Assembly (NCBI GenBank): GCA_029582265.1
Contig: CM055822.1
Coordinates: 44,627,936-44,691,935, forward strand
Length of the DNA: 64,000 bases
DNA from: Zoroaster sp. YZ-2022
Taxonomy: Eukaryota; Echinodermata; Asteroidea; Forcipulatida; Zoroasteridae
Direction: 5' to 3'
This document shows positions 59,834 to 64,000 of this stretch, piece by piece; position 1 is the first letter of the stretch; each line of letters starts with the position of its first letter. A program made the position numbers and the translations under genes. The notes beneath the pieces are model-generated. The model was not told the origin of the DNA and did no database searches. It worked only from the letters and a program-made list of their open reading frames with translations.

Positions 59834-60426
59834 GAATGTTTATGTACTTTTGTCCGCAACACCGACAATAATATTACTTTTATTTATTTATTGTTTATTT
59901 TATTTTTTGATTATTGGATGATGATTTTGAGGAGGAGAGTGACGAAGATGATGAGGATAATGAGGATGAGGATGACGTCCAGCGTCACCTACATCATTGG
60001 CATCATCATCATCACGAGATGATCACCAACACCATCACTTGCCTTGTCCCTTAATGTATTGTCCTTGAGACAAAGACAAAGACTGCGGTTTGCCCGCGTC
60101 TGGTCACGGCTCCGTAGATAAACTAAGAGAAAATTCAGACATGTCTGAATTCCTTGTAGTATAATATGTGAGCGACATGCCCATTTTATCCATGCGCTTA
60201 TTGTCTGTCTTTGTGAATTTTTTTTTTTGTTCAGTTTATTTTATTTTATTACTACAGTAGCATTATATAAGTTTTCTCTGAGGTGTTTGGTTTTTCCCAA
60301 ACATGAAATAGCGTCCAAAGGTTGAATTAAAGAAAATTATTTGGGAAAAATTATAATAATGATAAAATATTATTGTAGATTTACCAACGTGATAAATTAT
60401 ACTTTATACAAAAGATACAAACGTTC

Positions 60427-60496
60427 TAATCGGTGGATTCGAACCCACGATCCCCGCGTTTTACAACAGGTGTCTTATCCACTATACCACCGTGGT
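60427..60496 (-). pseudogene. tRNA-like type 2, array copy 8
   Basis: A and B boxes intact; T stem one base short. Confidence 0.55.
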
Positions 60497-60866
60497 ATAC
60501 ACCGTTCAGTCCCATTCATATGTCGATGGATAATGTAACCACGGTTCACCACGGTTCACCACTGAACATTAAAGAAGGAGAGTCACCCCTTCTTTCTTTA
60601 TTGGTTTCGATGGATCACCGTTGGATTTTCGTCAAAATAACGGAATGAGGGGATGAAACCAAATTGAAGAGGCTTGTATGTTGTTTGTGTATCTTAATGT
60701 GCTTTTCGCGTTGAACACAAACTCTTTTGGGAACTTATGGACCAAATGGCATGGTGAACCGTGTACGGTGCACCCTACAATAAAGTTCTGATCATCTGTG
60801 TTTTGCGCAAGCGCATTGCAGCCATGCATCGTCCCAAGGGTATCGAACTGGAAACGCTTGCAGGTT

Positions 60867-60938
60867 GCCACGGTGGTCTAGTGGTTAAGACATCTGATCT
60901 GAAATGCGGAGATCGTATGTTCGAATCCCAACCAAGTA
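60867..60938 (+). pseudogene. tRNA-like type 1, array copy 8
   Basis: A and B boxes intact; 72 nt. Confidence 0.55.
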
Positions 60939-61547
60939 GAATGTTTATGTATTTTTGTCCGCAACACCGACAATAATATTACTTATTTATTTATTGTTTA
61001 TTTTATTTTTTGAGAATTATTTTTGATTATTGGATGATGATTTTGAGGAGGAGAGTGACGAAGATGATGAGGATAATGAGGATGAGGATGACGTCCAGCG
61101 TCACCTACATCATTGGCATCATCATCAGCACGAGATGATCACCAACACCATCACTTGCCTTGTCCCTAATGTATTGTCCTGGAGACAAAGACAAAGACTG
61201 CGGTTTGCCCGCGTCTGGTCACGGCTCCGTAGATAACTAAGAGAAAATTCAGACATGTCTGAATTCCTCTAGTATAATATGTGAGCGACATGCCCATTTT
61301 ATCCATGCGCTTATTGTCTGTCTTTGTGAATTTTTTTTTTTGTTCAGTTTATTTTATTTTATTACTACAGTAGTATTATTAAGTTTTCTGAGGGTGTTTG
61401 GTTTTGTTTCCCAAACATGAAATAGCGTCCAAAGGTTGAATTAAAGAAAATTATTTGGGGAAAAATTATAATAATGATAAAATATTATTGTAGATTTTAC
61501 CCAACGTGTGATAAATTATACTTTTATACAAAAAGATACAAACGTTC

Positions 61548-61619
61548 TAATCGGGTGGGATTCGAACCCACGATCCCCGCGTTTTACAACAGGTGTCTTA
61601 TCCACTATACCACCGTGGT
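61548..61619 (-). pseudogene. tRNA-like type 2, array copy 9
   Basis: Full 72-nt version with perfect T arm GTGGG-TTCGAAT-CCCAC, matching the dispersed copy at 22,786. Confidence 0.6.
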
Positions 61620-61991
61620 ATACACCAGTTCAGTCCCATTCATATGTCGATGGATAATGTAACCACGGTTCACCACGGTTCACCACTGAACAATAAAGAA
61701 GGAGAGTCACCCTTCCTTTCTTTATTGGTTTCGATGGATCACCGTTGATTTTTCGTCAAAATAACGGAAATGAGGGATGAAACCAAATTGAAGAGGCTTG
61801 TATGTTGTTTGTGTATCTTAATGTGCTTTTCGCGTTGAACACAAACTCTTTGGGAACTTATGGACCAAAATGGCATGGTGAACCGTGTACGGTGCACCCT
61901 ACAATAAAGTTCTGATCATCTGTGTTTTGCGCGCAAGCGCATTGCAGCCATGCATCGTCCAAGGGTATCGAACTGGAAACGCTTGCAGGTT

Positions 61992-62062
61992 GCCACGGTG
62001 GTCTAGTGGTTAAGACATCTGATCTGAAATGCGAGATCGTATGTTCGAATCCCAACCAAGTA
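61992..62062 (+). pseudogene. tRNA-like type 1, array copy 9
   Basis: A and B boxes intact; one base lost in the variable region. Confidence 0.55.
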
Positions 62063-62673
62063 GAATGTTTATGTATTTTTGTCCGCAACACCGACAATAA
62101 TATTACTTTATTTATTTATTGTTTATTTTATTTTTGATTATTATTTTTGATTATTGGATGATGATTTTGAGGAGGAGAGTGACGAAGATGATGAGGATAA
62201 TGAGGATGAGGATGACGTCCAGCGTCACCTACATCATTGGCATCATCATCATCACGAGATGATCACCAACACCATCACTTGCCTTGTCCCTTAATGTATT
62301 GTCCTTGAGACAAAGACAAAGACTGCGGTTTGCCCGCGTCTGGTCACGGCCCGTAGATAACTAAGAGAAAATTCAGACATGTCTGAATTCCCTAGTATAA
62401 TATGTGAGCGACATGCCCATTTTATCCATGCGCTTATTGTCTGTCTTTGTGAATTTTTTTTTTTTTTTTCAGTTTATTTTATTTTATTACTACAGTAGTA
62501 TTATTAAGTTTTCTGGAGGTGTTTGGTTTTGTTTCCCAAACATGAAATAGCGTCCAAAGGTTGAATTAAAGAAAATTATTTGGGGAAAAAATTATAATAA
62601 TGATAAAATATTATTGTAGATTTTACCCTAACGTGTGATAAATTATACTTTATACAAAAAGATACAAACGTTC

Positions 62674-62742
62674 TAATCGGTGATTCGAACCCACGATCCC
62701 CGCGTTTTACAACAGTTGTCTTATCCACTATACCACCGTGGT
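62674..62742 (-). pseudogene. tRNA-like type 2, array copy 10
   Basis: A and B boxes intact; T-stem 3' side shortened. Confidence 0.55.
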
Positions 62743-63107
62743 ATACACCAGTTCGGTCCCATTCATATGTCGATGGATAATGTAACCACGGTTCACCACT
62801 GAACAATTAAAGAAGGAGAGTCACCCTTCCTTTCTTTATTGGTTTCGATGATCACCGTTGGATTTTTCGTCAAAATAACGGAATGAGGGGATGAAACCAA
62901 ATTGAAGAGGCTTGTATGTTGTTTGTGTATCTTAATGTGCTTTTCGCGTTGAACACAAACTCTTTTGGGAACTTATGGACCAAAATGGCATGGTGAACCG
63001 TGTACGGTGCAACCCTACAATAAAGTTCTGATCATCTTTTTTTTTCGCGCAAGCGCATTGAAGCCATGCATCGTCCAAGGGTATCGAACTGGAAACGCTT
63101 GCAGGTT

Positions 63108-63179
63108 GCCACGGTGGTCTAGTGGTTAAGACATCTGATCTGAAATGCGTAGATCGTATGTTCGAATCCCAACCAAGTA
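63108..63179 (+). pseudogene. tRNA-like type 1, array copy 10
   Basis: A and B boxes intact; 72 nt with one substitution (GCGTAGATC). Confidence 0.55.
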
Positions 63180-63796
63180 GAATGTTTATGTATTTTTGTC
63201 CGCAACACCGACAATAATATTACTTTTATTTATTTATTGTTTATTTTATTTTTTGAGAATTATTTTTTGATTATTGGATGATGATTTTGAGGAGGAGAGT
63301 GACGAAGATGATGAGGATAATGAGGATGAGGATGACGTCCAGCGTCACCTACATCATTGGCATCATCATCAGCACGAGATGATCACCAACACCATCACTT
63401 GCCTTGTCCCTTAATGTATTGTCCTTGAGACAAAGACAAAGACTGTGGTTTGCCCGCGTCTGGTCACGGCTCCGTAGATAACCAAGTGAAAATTCAGACA
63501 TGTCTGAATTCCCTTGTAGTATAATATGTGAGCGACATGCCCATTTTATCCATGCGCTTATTGTCTGTCTTTGTGAATTTTTTTTTTTTTTTCAGTTTAT
63601 TTTATTTTATTACTACAGTAGCATTATTAAGTTTTTCTGAGGTGTTTGGTTTTGTTTCCCAAACATGAAAATAGCGTCCAAAGGTTGAATTAAAGAAAAT
63701 TATTTGGGAAAAATTATAATAATGATAAAATATTATTGTAGATTTTACCCAACGTGTGATAAATTATACTCTTTATACAAAAAGATACAAACGTTC

Positions 63797-63866
63797 TAAT
63801 CGGTGATCTCGAACCCACGATCCCCGCGTTTTACAACAGGTGTCTTATCCACTATACCACCGTGGT
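63797..63866 (-). pseudogene. tRNA-like type 2, array copy 11
   Basis: A box intact; B box altered (GGTTCGAGATC). Confidence 0.5.
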
Positions 63867-64000
63867 ATACACCAGTTCGGTCCCATTCATATGTCGATGG
63901 ATAATGTAACCACGGTTCACCACGGTTCACCACTGAACATAAAGAAGGAGAGTCACCCTTCCTTTCTTTATTGGTTTCGATGGATCACCGTTGGATTTTT

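Larger units (their letters stand above)
52266..64000 (+). repeat. Tandem satellite, monomer about 1.12 kb, ten full copies plus partial
   Basis: Monomers meet at the palindrome AATTCAGACATGTCTGAATT, found at 52,256, 53,383, 54,501, 55,624, 56,744, 57,890, 59,012 (one extra base), 60,132, 61,246, 62,370 and 63,491 (start positions). Spacing is 1,114-1,146 bp. Order in each monomer: T-rich tract, GTCCAAAGGTTGAATTAAAG, type 2 tRNA-like on minus, CCACGGTTCA direct repeats, GGTGAACCGTGTACGGTGCA, type 1 tRNA-like on plus, GAT/GAG- and CAT-rich tract, next palindrome. Copies differ mostly by single-base indels. The array runs off the window. No protein gene is supported in it. Confidence 0.95.

Noticed and set aside
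22346..63866. Functional tRNA genes
   Set aside because: A and B boxes are good, but acceptor stems do not pair, anticodon stems are broken and position 33 is not T. SINE heads or tRNA pseudogenes fit better.
52266..64000. Repeated acidic and His-rich frames (DDDFEEESDEDDEDNEDED, HHWHHHH) and GFEPTIP-type frames in each monomer
   Set aside because: They have no consistent ATG, are broken by indels in many units and come from GAT/GAG/CAT tracts or from tRNA-like sequence read as protein.

Overview
This window is AT-rich animal DNA. It has exon-intron genes with GT-AG and GC-AG splice sites, a metazoan-type F5/8 type C (discoidin) domain, Pol III promoter boxes, a Penelope-like retroelement remnant and many small TIR elements. 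The mixture suggests a marine invertebrate, perhaps a deuterostome such as an echinoderm, hemichordate or amphioxus. I cannot name the species. The window is a scaffold of three contigs joined by two 500-N placeholder gaps (26,537-27,036 and 51,304-51,803). There is very little protein-coding sequence; most of the window is repeats.

Layout. (1) 170-9,837: three head-to-tail copies, the first partial, of a 4-5 kb Helitron-like element. Each copy ends in a 9-bp hairpin followed by CTAG. (2) 9,862-11,374: about 46 copies of a 33-bp minisatellite that is open in several frames. (3) 12,240-13,059: remnant of a Penelope-like element on the minus strand. (4) 14,700-26,536: segment 'copy A', which carries the last three exons of an F5/8C-domain gene on the minus strand (25,488-25,363, 20,121-19,910 and 19,105-18,965). 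Its introns and 3' UTR are loaded with a solo-LTR-like insertion, a long foldback, a MITE, a LINE-like tail and a composite MITE-satellite-MITE element. (5) 27,037-30,862: 'copy B' of the same gene end without most of those insertions. It carries a frameshift. (6) 32,390-33,008: a 44-bp minisatellite, next to an unidentified two-exon candidate gene at 33,320-33,850. (7) 35,390-37,200 and 46,140-50,560: degraded copies 'C' and 'D' of the same segment, inside a long stretch (about 36,600-51,300) that looks like poor consensus sequence. (8) 51,804-64,000: a tandem satellite with a 1.12-kb monomer, about ten full copies, running off the window. Each monomer carries two divergently oriented tRNA-like sequences, and monomers meet at a 20-bp perfect palindrome.

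The main points are these. First, the two F5/8C copies differ far more in exon A than in the adjacent intron, and the differences are overwhelmingly amino-acid changing. That is the pattern of a diversifying binding domain. Second, a single satellite monomer sits at 22,026-23,160 between two 190-bp TIR elements, and the whole block is flanked by a TA duplication. This links the big satellite array to a mobile element. Third, because copy B begins right after a gap and ends where copy A's contig ends, the apparent duplication could be an unmerged haplotype. All counts here were made by eye.
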